Origin: Bacillus pinisoli
GTDB lineage: Bacteria; Bacillota; Bacilli; Bacillales; SA4
Direction of reading: 5' to 3'
Length of the DNA stretch: 64,000 nt
Assembly (NCBI RefSeq): GCF_023036475.1
Contig: NZ_JAJQKI010000002.1
Coordinates: forward strand, 62,001 to 126,000
The notes below the pieces were generated by a model. That model worked only from the letters and a program-made list of their open reading frames with translations, made no database searches and was not told where the DNA came from. The first letter of the stretch is position 1. Each line of letters opens with the position of its first letter. A program made the position numbers and the translations under genes. Positions 25,331-33,608 of this stretch are shown piece by piece.

Positions 25331-25490
25331 AAAACCGCCAAACACAGTTATGATGCAATGGTTTTACATCAATTAGCCGGAATGACGGTTAGTTTCAAGC
25401 AGGTTACGCTACTATCGGACCAACAGTTTTATCGCTTACAATTCTTAACATTTTGAGACGAGGACAGGGTCGCTATCTCTGAATCAACAT
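25331..25490 (-). promoter_or_regulatory. Candidate cis-regulatory RNA leader B with tandem motif copies before the OFA transporter
   Basis: The minus-strand leader holds motif B1 (25454-25490, AUAGCGACCCUGUCC) and about 30 bases later B2 (25386-25424, GUUGGUCCGAUAGUAGCGUA, then ACCUGCUUGAAACUAACC), which resemble leader A. B2 runs into a terminator (AACCGUC...GGCGGUUUUUAU, 25390-25331) that ends about 40 bases before the transporter's GTG. GUUGGU can pair with ACUAAC, which competes with the terminator's 5' arm. This is what an attenuator or riboswitch looks like, but the ligand and class are unknown. Confidence 0.6.
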
Positions 25491-25753
25491 GTTACGAATT
25501 TATGAACTTTGTAAGCAAATATTATCACCAAATTTCGACAACCGCAACAGTTTTTTATCATAATTCTTCTGTAAAAAACTAACATAATTCTTTTGGCTTG
25601 TTTCTTTTAAATTTCTATGTTTATATTTTTAGTAATCTAGACTGTATCTTTTCAATAAATATATTTGCAGCATCTAGGGAAAAAAGTCTTCTATTGTATT
25701 GACCAATATAAAGGTTTAGTAAAGACCTTAATTTATGATAATAGGTGATTAAC

Positions 25754-26545
25754 ATGACTCAAAACATGAGTATCAGACAAAAAATTATTAAATACGCCGA
25801 TGGTGTGCTTCAAGACCATGAAGATGACATTGTATTAGAATTTCCTCTTACCGTTTTCGTTAATGATATGGAATTTGCTACAATGGTTTGCACGCCAACG
25901 CATTTTGATGAAATGGTTATTGGCTTTCTTGCATCAGAAGGTGTAATTCGTTTTAGAGATGATATTAAATCATTGAATATTGATGAAGACAAGGGCTATG
26001 CCTATGTCGAGTTACACGCTGATATTACCACGAGTCAAGAATACTATTCAAAGCGTTTTATTGGATCTTGCTGCGGGAAGAGCCGTCAGTTTTACTTCCA
26101 CAATGATGCTAAAACGGCGAAGACATCAACGTCTACCACTACCCTAACTCCTGAGCAATGTATTAAACTCATGAATGAAATGCAACATAGTAGTATCGTA
26201 TTCCAACAAACCGGTGGTGTACATAATGCTGCACTATGTACGCCTAATGAAATGATGATTAGTCGAACTGATATCGGTCGTCATAATGCCCTAGATAAAT
26301 TATATGGATATAGTTTATTAAATAGAGTGCCTGTTCGTGATAAAGTAATCGTATTTAGTGGTAGAATCTCATCTGAAGTCCTATTGAAAGCGGCTAAGAT
26401 TGGTGTAGGTATTGTATTATCTAAATCTGCCCCTACAGACTTAGCCATTAAATTAGCGAATGACTTAAATATAACAGCTGTTGGATTTATACGTGGAACA
26501 TCTTTTAACGTATACTCTCATGCTCATCGTATTGTAAAAGAGTAG
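25754..26545 (+). CDS. fdhD: Formate dehydrogenase accessory sulfurtransferase FdhD
   Basis: A 263-residue FdhD protein, which transfers sulfur from a cysteine desulfurase to the Mo-bis-MGD cofactor to activate formate dehydrogenase. The active-site cysteine region is FIGSCCGKSR near residue 102; MVIGFLASEGVIR, FQQTGGVHNAALC and RTDIGRHNALDKLYG are family signatures. ATG at 25754 follows AGGTG; the frame begins three codons earlier at a GTG. It is divergent from the OFA transporter and is the first gene of a plus-strand group with moaA and a small ORF. Confidence 0.93.
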   Translation: MTQNMSIRQKIIKYADGVLQDHEDDIVLEFPLTVFVNDMEFATMVCTPTHFDEMVIGFLASEGVIRFRDDIKSLNIDEDKGYAYVELHADITTSQEYYSKRFIGSCCGKSRQFYFHNDAKTAKTSTSTTTLTPEQCIKLMNEMQHSSIVFQQTGGVHNAALCTPNEMMISRTDIGRHNALDKLYGYSLLNRVPVRDKVIVFSGRISSEVLLKAAKIGVGIVLSKSAPTDLAIKLANDLNITAVGFIRGTSFNVYSHAHRIVKE

Positions 26546-26564
26546 AAAGGAGGATTGATTCAAG

Positions 26565-27581
26565 TTGACTAAACCACAAGTACTTGATCAACTTAATCGC
26601 CCTTTACGTGATTTACGAATTTCAGTTACAGATAAATGCAATTTCCGATGTAGCTATTGCATGCCAGCTGAAATATTCGGACCTGATTTTCAATTTTTAA
26701 AAAAGGACCAACTTCTATCTTTCGAAGAATTAGAAAGACTAACGAAGATTTTTGTTGACTCACTTGGTGTTCAGAAGATTAGAATTACTGGTGGAGAGCC
26801 TTTAATGCGAAAAGATTTAGACCACTTAATTACAAAAATAAACGCAATAAAAGGTGTAGAGGATATTGCAATGACAACTAATGGCTCTCTCCTACCTAAG
26901 TATGCAAAACCTTTAAAAGAAGCTGGTTTAAAACGTGTATCTATTAGTTTAGACTCGTTAAAGGATGAGGTTTTTGGCAAAATTAACGGACGCGGTGTAA
27001 CTGTTCAAACCGTCCTAGATGGAATAGATGCAGCTGCTGATGCAGGACTTCAAGTGAAAATTAATATGGTTGTCAAAAAAGGGATGAACGAAGACGAAAT
27101 TATCCCTATGGCTAAGTTCTTCAGAGAAAAAGGACATATTCTACGTTTCATTGAGTTTATGGATGTAGGAAACACAAATCAATGGAAACTTGATGATGTA
27201 TATTCAAAGAAACAAATTATTGAAGATATTAATTCCGTTATGCCCCTAGAAGCCATTGCCCCTAATTATACAGGAGAAGTGGCAACCCGCTTTAGATACG
27301 TTGGATCACATGATGAAATTGGTGTCATTTCTTCTGTATCAGACGCCTTCTGTTCTTCCTGTAATCGTGCTAGGTTATCTGCAGAAGGAAAGTTATATAC
27401 TTGTTTATTTGCAACAAATGGCCATGATATTAGATCTCCATTACGTTCAAACTTATCAGATGAAGAGTTAACAGAGCTTCTGCAAAATCTGTGGAACGGA
27501 AGAAAAGATCGCTATTCTGAAGAAAGAGGTAGCGTGACAAGAGATAGAAGTAAAGTCGAAATGTCACATATCGGAGGTTAG
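26565..27581 (+). CDS. moaA: GTP 3',8-cyclase MoaA
   Basis: A 338-residue radical SAM enzyme for the first step of molybdenum cofactor synthesis (GTP to cyclic pyranopterin precursor). It has the N-terminal radical SAM cluster CNFRCSYC, the C-terminal second cluster with FCSSCNR and then a Cys in LYTCLF, and the C-terminal Gly-Gly needed for activity. The start is a TTG at 26565, eleven bases after AGGAGG. It lies 20 bases after fdhD. The next small ORF's ribosome binding site is formed by its last codons. Confidence 0.95.
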   Translation: MTKPQVLDQLNRPLRDLRISVTDKCNFRCSYCMPAEIFGPDFQFLKKDQLLSFEELERLTKIFVDSLGVQKIRITGGEPLMRKDLDHLITKINAIKGVEDIAMTTNGSLLPKYAKPLKEAGLKRVSISLDSLKDEVFGKINGRGVTVQTVLDGIDAAADAGLQVKINMVVKKGMNEDEIIPMAKFFREKGHILRFIEFMDVGNTNQWKLDDVYSKKQIIEDINSVMPLEAIAPNYTGEVATRFRYVGSHDEIGVISSVSDAFCSSCNRARLSAEGKLYTCLFATNGHDIRSPLRSNLSDEELTELLQNLWNGRKDRYSEERGSVTRDRSKVEMSHIGG

Positions 27582-27582
27582 T

Positions 27583-27810
27583 ATGAGTAATTGTAAGCTT
27601 GACCATTCACTAGAGGATGTAAAAAGTAAACTATATAGCCAGAAGGAATTTCTGCCAGAGGAATTGTTTTACAAAACAGAAAATTTCTTGGAGAAATCAC
27701 CGAATCAAACAGAATTGAATGAGATTTTTCATTTATTAAAAAAGTATGATTTAGTAAGTGATAGTGAAAAATCAGAACGAAATCACGTTTTAAACACTAT
27801 ACTGAAATAA
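27583..27810 (+). CDS. Small hypothetical protein coupled to moaA (75 aa)
   Basis: A 75-residue, probably all-helical protein (LEDVKSKLYSQKEFLPEELF, LNEIFHLLKKYDLVSD) with no known motif. Its ATG lies one base after the moaA stop, and GGAGG is inside the last moaA codons (Gly-Gly), so it is translationally coupled. A terminator follows. The coupling implies a role linked to formate dehydrogenase or cofactor synthesis, but that is inference only. Confidence 0.75.
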   Translation: MSNCKLDHSLEDVKSKLYSQKEFLPEELFYKTENFLEKSPNQTELNEIFHLLKKYDLVSDSEKSERNHVLNTILK

Positions 27811-27855
27811 TAATATCTCAGTATTTGAAGGTATAAAAGTGTAACCATAACTAAC

Positions 27856-27882
27856 GCTTGGACTTATTGTCCAAGCCTTCTT
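27856..27882 (+). terminator. Terminator of fdhD-moaA operon
   Basis: GCTTGGAC/GTCCAAGC hairpin with TTATT loop, then CTTCTTTTTT. It closes the fdhD-moaA-small ORF transcript. Confidence 0.85.
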
Positions 27883-27909
27883 TTTTCTTACAGAACCAAA
27901 TACTTTTAA

Positions 27910-28361
27910 TTATTCAAGTTCCATTTGGTCAAGAATGGATAAGATGTGTTTTTTCACCTTTTCTTTTTCTGCTTCTGACATACTATCTAATCTATATTCT
28001 CCATACGAATCAATTGGTATAAGAATGGTTGAAGGCTCTTGAATTTCTTTCTTACATCATCTCCTTCTTTTGCATGAATTACATAAGATTTATTGTATTG
28101 GGAATGAAGGATGGTTGTTTTCAGGTAATTTCCTTCTAAGTCATAGTAATCTTCTATTGTTTTAAGATCTGTTTCCAGATGATGATTACTTTTTTCAATC
28201 GTTGTAATTGCGTTTACTTTCTTATATCCAGTTTGCTCTCCAAACCCTTCCTCCTTTTCCTCGAATGTAATTGCCATAAACACTTCAACATCTTGCTTTG
28301 TATCAACATTCGCACACGCACTCAACATGACAACAAGTAGCAATGTTAAATAATTCATCAT
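27910..28361 (-). pseudogene. Frameshifted lipoprotein gene
   Basis: The minus strand begins MMNYLTLLLVVMLSACANVDT with a lipobox (LSAC). It reads as a normal protein as far as GDDVRKK (about 28054), where the frame must shift by one base to continue as IQEPSTILIPIDSYGEYRLD and end HILSILDQMELE at the TAA at 27910. The original frame ends at 27987. The lesion lies in an AAGAAA run, which looks like a one-base deletion in a homopolymer. It is either a real frameshift or a sequencing error. No RBS stands at a good distance from the start. Confidence 0.7.
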
Positions 28362-28425
28362 AAAAGGCTGGCTTTTACTCCTTCACTCCCTTTCTTTTTC
28401 ATAAACCCAAATTTAAAGATAGATA

Positions 28426-28851
28426 CTAAACGGTATAACGAATTCCCCAACTTTTAGGAAATTCAAGTTTATTAGCATACGCATAACGAATTAACTGTCC
28501 GTGATGCTGAACCTCATGCTCTAGTAAATCAATTAATAGATTAGTGTTAATTTCACACATGATTATATCTTGTAAGAATGTCTCTATGTTTGTACGAGTC
28601 TCTATTAATTTGCTCACTAGTAAAGTTTTATTATCAGTTTCAGGTAAACTACAATTAAACCCATCCCACTTGCCAACTTTTAATGCTTTTAAATAACTTT
28701 CTCTAGCTCCGACAATACAATAAGCTTGTTGTCCAATAGTATTGGAAGGGACTTCCGTAATTCTTAATCTTAAACAATTTTCATCTAGATCATCATAGAA
28801 GTCTTATGTTAAACATAATGCATGTATAACCCTTTGTATTAATATTTCCAT
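28426..28851 (-). pseudogene. DinB family protein gene with internal TAA
   Basis: From ATG at 28851 (RBS ACTGGAGG) the frame reads MEILIQRVIHALCLT, then TAA, then DFYDDLDENC, TEVPSNTIGQQAYCIVGARE and EHEVQHHGQLIRYAYANK, ending SWGIRYTV. This is a complete DinB-superfamily (YjoA/YrdA-like) metal-binding protein with one nonsense codon at position 16. The conserved histidines are intact. TAA cannot be a recoded selenocysteine codon, so this is a disrupted gene or a base error. A GTG at 28617 could only start a C-terminal piece. Confidence 0.75.
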
Positions 28852-29079
28852 TAACGATTTCCTCCAGTTTTTTTGCACTCCAACTTTCTAGTACATGAAG
28901 AACTAATCCTATTAATTCCCCCCTATTTCTCTTTTACTATCATTATTTCTGTGATCTAATAGGTATTTGTTTTTCTTTTTCTGGACTCTCTAGATAACCA
29001 ACTATAACTTCATATGCTTCCAATTAATACATCTTCGGGTTATTGTAAAGTTACAGTTATTAGCATTTCTATATCAGTT

Positions 29080-29520
29080 TTAGTCATTTACTTCAAAATC
29101 TATCTCACCCGATATAAAACTCACATTTCCCTTTTCTTCAAAGAATGCTTCAAGCTCCCTAACTGAATTGTTATCTATTTTGAAGGTTCCATTTGGATCT
29201 GGTAGAAGTCGTTGAATATATCCTTCACCCTTCTCGGTAATCCAAAGATGATATTTTTTGGATTTATCATCTTTTATACCTAACGAAAAAGACAGTAATG
29301 GCTTGGTTTTTATAATTTTTTGTTCATTTAATTTCTTTGCGTTGTTTACTGTATTAACAAATATTTTAACTACATCCTGCTGATTAATTAACTCATCCTC
29401 TGATTTTTTTTCCTCTGTTTCCCAATAAATAAGATCTACTCGTTCTACATTCTCAACAACATCTGAGGAACAAGCAGTTATGAACAAAACTAAAAAAGAT
29501 AATAAATAAAACCTACGCAT
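29080..29520 (-). CDS. Putative lipoprotein (146 aa)
   Basis: MRRFYLLSFLVLFITACSS is a lipoprotein signal with a lipobox (ITAC). The mature part is a soluble domain with a strand-rich pattern (LLSFSLGIKDDKSKKYHLWITEKGEGYIQ) and an acidic C-terminus. The family was not recognised; similar short lipoproteins are frequent in bacilli. AGAGGTG precedes ATG at 29520. It lies in a stretch with two disrupted genes. Confidence 0.7.
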   Translation of the reverse strand: MRRFYLLSFLVLFITACSSDVVENVERVDLIYWETEEKKSEDELINQQDVVKIFVNTVNNAKKLNEQKIIKTKPLLSFSLGIKDDKSKKYHLWITEKGEGYIQRLLPDPNGTFKIDNNSVRELEAFFEEKGNVSFISGEIDFEVND

Positions 29521-29631
29521 CCCTCTTATTCACCTCTATTTTCATCTTTATAAATTTTATCATCTTCCACTTCCTTCCCTTTGTATTGTAAAATACTTTT
29601 TTAGTAACCTTTTCCAAGACCATGTATTCTA

Positions 29632-30609
29632 TTAAGTAACCTTCAATAGAACTTTCCCAATACTTTGTCGGCTTTCAATCCAGCTTTGAGCTTGCGCTGC
29701 TTCTTCCAATGGAAAATGCTTACCTATCTTAATATTAATCCTACCGTCTGCTAACAAAGGGATTACTTTTTCTGCAATAGCCCCGATCAATTGTGGTCTT
29801 TTCTTTCTAGTTGTTCCTAGGCTAAATCCAAGAACAGACCGACAGCTTGCATGAACATCAGAAGTAGTAAATTGGCCAACTCCCCCGCTTGAATTACCAA
29901 AATTAATAAGTCTTCCGTACGGAGTTAAACATTCTAAACTTTTACCTGTTACACTTCCTGCCACGGAATCAAGTATGATGTCTGCGCCATTACCACTTGT
30001 AATCTCATTGATTTCTTTTGCGAAGTCGCCTTCTTCATAAGATAAGACATAATCCGCACCAGCTTCTAAAGCAATATTAGCCTTAGCAAGGTTCCCAACC
30101 GTTCCGATCACTGTACCGGCGCCTAATAGTTTAGCGAACTGAACCGCTGTAGAACCGACACCCCCAGCAGCTGAATGTACAACTACTGTTTCACCTTTTT
30201 TCATTCTTGCCAAATCAGCTAAAAGGGTGTAGGAGAGAAAGGAGACAATTGGCGAAGCAGCAGCTACTTCTAAACTAATTGACTCAGGTATCTCATATGT
30301 AAGTAATTCACTAGCTACTACATATTCAGCATACGTACCACCGTGTGGAAAGGAAATGACACGTTGCCCTACTTTTAATCCTTTTACATTAGAACCAACT
30401 TGTTGAATGGTACCAGTTGCATCTAACCCTGGTATAAACGGTGGAGTATTTGCTCCTTTCTGTCCAAAACGGGCCTTAATGTCTGCATAATTAACACTTG
30501 TTGCATCAACCTTAATAAGTACTTCATTCGACTTAACTTCCGGTAATTCTACTTCTGTATATTTTAATACCTCTGCACCACCGAATTCAGTTACAAGTAC
30601 TGCTTTCAT
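29632..30609 (-). CDS. Zinc-type alcohol dehydrogenase-like protein / quinone oxidoreductase (MDR)
   Basis: A 325-residue medium-chain reductase of the NADPH:quinone oxidoreductase group. It has no zinc-ligand cysteines; the NADPH fold is seen in VVHSAAGGVGSTAVQFAKLLGAG near residue 140, and the N-terminal part has PFIPGLDATGTI. It probably reduces quinones or enones. ATG at 30609 (MKAVLVTEFGG) follows GAGGGGAT; the open frame to 30642 is unlikely. It is a single gene. Confidence 0.88.
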   Translation of the reverse strand: MKAVLVTEFGGAEVLKYTEVELPEVKSNEVLIKVDATSVNYADIKARFGQKGANTPPFIPGLDATGTIQQVGSNVKGLKVGQRVISFPHGGTYAEYVVASELLTYEIPESISLEVAAASPIVSFLSYTLLADLARMKKGETVVVHSAAGGVGSTAVQFAKLLGAGTVIGTVGNLAKANIALEAGADYVLSYEEGDFAKEINEITSGNGADIILDSVAGSVTGKSLECLTPYGRLINFGNSSGGVGQFTTSDVHASCRSVLGFSLGTTRKKRPQLIGAIAEKVIPLLADGRINIKIGKHFPLEEAAQAQSWIESRQSIGKVLLKVT

Positions 30610-30764
30610 TGAAATCCCATCCCCTCTAGAATAATCGAACAACTTGATATTCTAATTTATTCTCTATATCCCATTGATATCCTTTCGCATGGTCAGTGAT
30701 ATTTTTGTTTTATCAGTAAAAGAAGGAAATTACTTTATTTCAAGTACACTCCCCAATCTCACCA

Positions 30765-30797
30765 CAAAAAAAGAGTGCATATGCACTCCTTTTTTTG
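30765..30797. terminator. Symmetrical terminator-like palindrome
   Basis: GAGTGCAT/ATGCACTC, a perfect 16-base palindrome inside A-run/T-run flanks. It lies between the 5' end of the quinone reductase gene and the R1 copy downstream of moaD, so it probably ends the moeA-moaD transcript on the minus strand after read-through of R1. Confidence 0.7.
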
Positions 30798-30801
30798 TAA
30801 A

Positions 30802-30990
30802 GGCTCTTTTCTAGAACTTTATTGATTTTTTAAAATAATTTTTTAAAATAAACTTCTCTTCTAATACTATTAAACTGAAGTAATAATTGTTAGAAAGAAG
30901 CAGCTGTCTTTATTTTTAAAAAACCACTGTACTACCAAGTAAAATCCGACTTTGGATTTTAGAAAAGCAACTATTTATACGAAAAAAGCC
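30802..30990 (-). mobile_element. R1 repeat, 189 bp
   Basis: In minus orientation it begins GGCTTTTTTCGTATAAAT, has TTGCTTT, a palindrome TAAAATCC..GGATTTTA, CTTGGTAGTAC, GCTGCTTCTTTCTAA, and ends AAAGTTCTAGAAAAGAGCC. The flanks TTTGTAAA (30794-30801) and TATATAAA (30991-30998) match at 6 of 8 positions. It begins eight bases after the moaD stop. Confidence 0.8.
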
Positions 30991-30998
30991 TATATAAA

Positions 30999-31232
30999 TC
31001 AGCCTCCACTAACTGGAGGAATTAATGCTACGGTATCACCAGACTTAACTAGATCTTCCGAAGTTGAATACTCTTCGTTCACTGCAACCATGACCTGCTC
31101 AAGGTTCGTTAACGAGTGCTTTTCTTGCAGTATTTGTAGTAGTTCCTTAACTGTCAATTCTTTGGCATCTACAACTACCTTTTCAGCGCCAGCCTGATCT
31201 TTCAAATTAGCAAATAATAAAATTTGTATCAC
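30999..31232 (-). CDS. moaD: Molybdopterin synthase small subunit MoaD
   Basis: A 77-residue ubiquitin-fold sulfur carrier ending PPVSGG; the C-terminal Gly-Gly is thiocarboxylated and gives sulfur to precursor Z. The start is GTG at 31232 with GGAGGAAG upstream, and the frame overlaps the end of moaE by four bases. It is the last gene of moeA-mobB-moaE-moaD. Its stop is followed within eight bases by an R1 element. Confidence 0.93.
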   Translation of the reverse strand: MIQILLFANLKDQAGAEKVVVDAKELTVKELLQILQEKHSLTNLEQVMVAVNEEYSTSEDLVKSGDTVALIPPVSGG

Positions 31233-31699
31233 GTTAGGTCTTCCTCCTCTGGATGCCCTTTTGGATATTCTTTCGTTTCAAGCTGGTTTCCTATCCACTT
31301 TTCCCCATCTTCCCAATGCTCTTTTTTCCATATAGGCACAATTTCTTTAATCCGTTCAATCGCATATTCATTCGCTTGATAAGCATCTTTACGATGAGGG
31401 GTTGATACAGCAATGACAACAGCGATATCTGTAATATCTAAACGACCTATCCGGTGGGTGATGGCTACTTTGGCATCTGGCCATTGCTTCTGGATTTCCG
31501 CTCCAATCTGCTCTAATTTTTTTTCAGCCATGGGAATGTAAGATTCATATTCTAAATAAAGAGTCTTCTTCCCGTAAGTTAGTTCACGAACTGTTCCAAT
31601 AAATGTTGTGATTGCCCCTGCATTGCGGTCAAGCACTTTATCGATAATACTCTGTACTGGAATTGGTTCTGCAATAATTTCAAATAGTTTATCATTCAT
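31229..31699 (-). CDS. moaE: Molybdopterin synthase catalytic subunit MoaE
   Basis: A 156-residue MoaE, which with MoaD converts cyclic pyranopterin monophosphate to molybdopterin. It shows AGAITTFIGTVRE, LEYESYIPMAEKKL, HRIGRLDITDIAVVIAVSTPHR and the catalytic lysine region PIWKKEHWEDG. ATG at 31699 has AGGGGAG upstream; a TTG directly precedes it. It overlaps mobB by eight bases, indicating a tightly coupled operon. Confidence 0.94.
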   Translation of the reverse strand: MNDKLFEIIAEPIPVQSIIDKVLDRNAGAITTFIGTVRELTYGKKTLYLEYESYIPMAEKKLEQIGAEIQKQWPDAKVAITHRIGRLDITDIAVVIAVSTPHRKDAYQANEYAIERIKEIVPIWKKEHWEDGEKWIGNQLETKEYPKGHPEEEDLT

Positions 31700-32225
31700 C
31701 AAGGTCTCCCCTTACTTCTCTCATAATATAAGTCATATATTTATCTTCCTCTGACCTTACAAAAAATTGATAGTTGGTACGATATTCCGCAGCTAACGGT
31801 ATTTCTGAAATGACACAAAGAATATTCGATAACTTTTGTAGAAGCAAACAATCTTCCTGATTGCGAATTAACACGACCTTAGGATAATGTTCGGCTTTAT
31901 AGCCTTCAATCAAAATCATGTCAAGTGAAAAGGAATGATACAAGGAAATGATATTTTCTAAGCTCCAATTTATTTGCCCAGCTGTTAATTGGAGAATCCC
32001 CTCACCTTCAACTCCTACGACTGCCGCACCCGCTTGCCTGTGGAAAGCAGTATCCTTACCTTCGTCACCAAAATCAGGTGTTCCACCATGTCCATGATGT
32101 TTAATGGTCCCTACTCTATATCCTTTCATAGTAAAACTACTTACTAGTTTTTTCATTAAGGTTGTTTTTCCACTATCTTGATATCCGACAACTTGCAAAA
32201 TAGGGAGCTTTAAGCCCATGGCCAT
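31692..32225 (-). CDS. mobB: Molybdopterin-guanine dinucleotide biosynthesis protein MobB
   Basis: A 177-residue P-loop GTPase. VVGYQDSGKTTLMKKLV holds the Walker A motif, TIKHHGHG and DTAFHRQAGA are MobB signatures, and ILIEGYKAEHYPKVVLIR follows. It assists the joining of GMP to molybdopterin, needed for the bis-MGD cofactor of formate dehydrogenase. No mobA is in this window. It overlaps moeA upstream by 16 bases and moaE downstream. Confidence 0.93.
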   Translation of the reverse strand: MAMGLKLPILQVVGYQDSGKTTLMKKLVSSFTMKGYRVGTIKHHGHGGTPDFGDEGKDTAFHRQAGAAVVGVEGEGILQLTAGQINWSLENIISLYHSFSLDMILIEGYKAEHYPKVVLIRNQEDCLLLQKLSNILCVISEIPLAAEYRTNYQFFVRSEEDKYMTYIMREVRGDLDE

Positions 32226-33478
32226 GAACTTCCATCCTCTGTATCTAATAATAGAGCGTCTACAATCATCCCCTTCTCATAACCCCTAGTACCTCCTGGA
32301 AGGATCATAAACGCATTAGCAGCAGCTAAAGATGAAACCGCGTTGGATTTATCAAACCCACTTGGTGCCACCTTCAAAGTACCAGCCTCGTAAGATATTC
32401 GGCTCCGAACAAATCTTGTAAATGGATTTGGTTTAGGGTAATTCTCATCTAATATCGCTTGTACTTTTATTAAATGTGGTTTCGAATTAAATAAAAACGT
32501 TTGAACGATAGGTCTTGTAAACAACTCAAAACCTACGTAGCACGCTGAAGGATTACCGGATAATCCAAATAGCAGCTTACCATTCATCTCTGCAACAGTA
32601 GTAACACTTCCAGGTCTCATTGCAACTTTATTAAATAACACGGAAGCCCCAAGCTTCTTATAAATATCAGGTAAATAATCATAATCCCCTACAGAAACGC
32701 CACCAGTGGTGATAAGGAAATCCACTTGGTCAAGACTATTTTCAATCATCTTATAACAATGCTCAAAATCATCTGGAAGAGTACCAAAATAAAGTGGAAT
32801 AGCTCCACTTCTTTCTATTTGTGCGCAGATCATATAAGCGTTACTATTTCGTATTTTTCCTGGTTGTAGTTCCTCATCGACTTCTAGTAACTCAGTTCCT
32901 GTTGCAAAAACGCCAATTTTAGGCTTCTTAGCGACCTTCACGGTTCCGTATCCAAAGGTTGCCAATAACGCCTGTACACCAGGATTAATTTTTGTTCCTT
33001 TTTGAACTAATACTGTCCCTTTTTTTGTATCTTCACCTTGAAATGAAATATTATCACCTGAGTTAAAAGAACGTTTAATACTCATATATTTTTTTCCTTC
33101 ACGCTCAATTTCTCTTGCTAACTCCAGCATAACGACAGCATCACAGCCAACAGGCATTTGTGCACCAGTCATAATCCTGACAGCTTGAAAAGGCTGTAAC
33201 TCCTTTGTAGCAACATAGCCAGCCCCGATTTCCTCGACTACCTCAAATTCAACTTCTTGTTGCAGAGAAGCCTGCTGACTATCTATCGCTCGAATGGCAA
33301 AGCCATCATAAGGAGACCGATCAAAAGGAGGGACATGATTAGTTGCGATTAAATCCTCACCTAAATACCTTCCGTATGCATCTATAATAGAGACTTCTTC
33401 AATTTCCCCTGACTTTGCAAAGTTCATTACTTTCTGAACCGCTTCACTTACTTGTATTGGTTTTCTTCTTTCAACCAA
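32210..33478 (-). CDS. moeA: Molybdopterin molybdenumtransferase MoeA
   Basis: A protein of about 422 residues that inserts molybdate into adenylylated molybdopterin. It has PPFDRSPYDGFAIRA near the N-terminus, RIMTGAQMPVGCDAVVMLE, TGTELLE, TTGGVSVGDYDY and FGLSGNPSACYVGFE. The best start is TTG at 33478, eight bases after AGGAG; the frame opens at a GTG at 33487 that abuts the ribosome binding site. It is the first gene of the moeA-mobB-moaE-moaD operon. Confidence 0.93.
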   Translation of the reverse strand: MVERRKPIQVSEAVQKVMNFAKSGEIEEVSIIDAYGRYLGEDLIATNHVPPFDRSPYDGFAIRAIDSQQASLQQEVEFEVVEEIGAGYVATKELQPFQAVRIMTGAQMPVGCDAVVMLELAREIEREGKKYMSIKRSFNSGDNISFQGEDTKKGTVLVQKGTKINPGVQALLATFGYGTVKVAKKPKIGVFATGTELLEVDEELQPGKIRNSNAYMICAQIERSGAIPLYFGTLPDDFEHCYKMIENSLDQVDFLITTGGVSVGDYDYLPDIYKKLGASVLFNKVAMRPGSVTTVAEMNGKLLFGLSGNPSACYVGFELFTRPIVQTFLFNSKPHLIKVQAILDENYPKPNPFTRFVRSRISYEAGTLKVAPSGFDKSNAVSSLAAANAFMILPGGTRGYEKGMIVDALLLDTEDGSSWPWA

Positions 33479-33608
33479 AATCGTCACTCCTAATTATAAA
33501 TTACAATTTATTATAAGGTAACTTTAGCACAAATTCATAACAGTTTCATTTTTAAAGGTAGGAGAAATAAAAGCAGGTGTCATCCTTGTTTATATTTCTC
33601 CTCCATCA

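Noticed and set aside
28804..28806. Recoded stop codon in the DinB-family gene
   Set aside because: The codon is TAA, which is not used for selenocysteine, and no cysteine is expected there; the gene is treated as disrupted.
28852..29079. Upstream extension of the DinB-family gene (GELIGLVLHVLESW...)
   Set aside because: The frame is short, out of phase with the DinB start, lacks a start codon and ribosome binding site, and matches nothing known.
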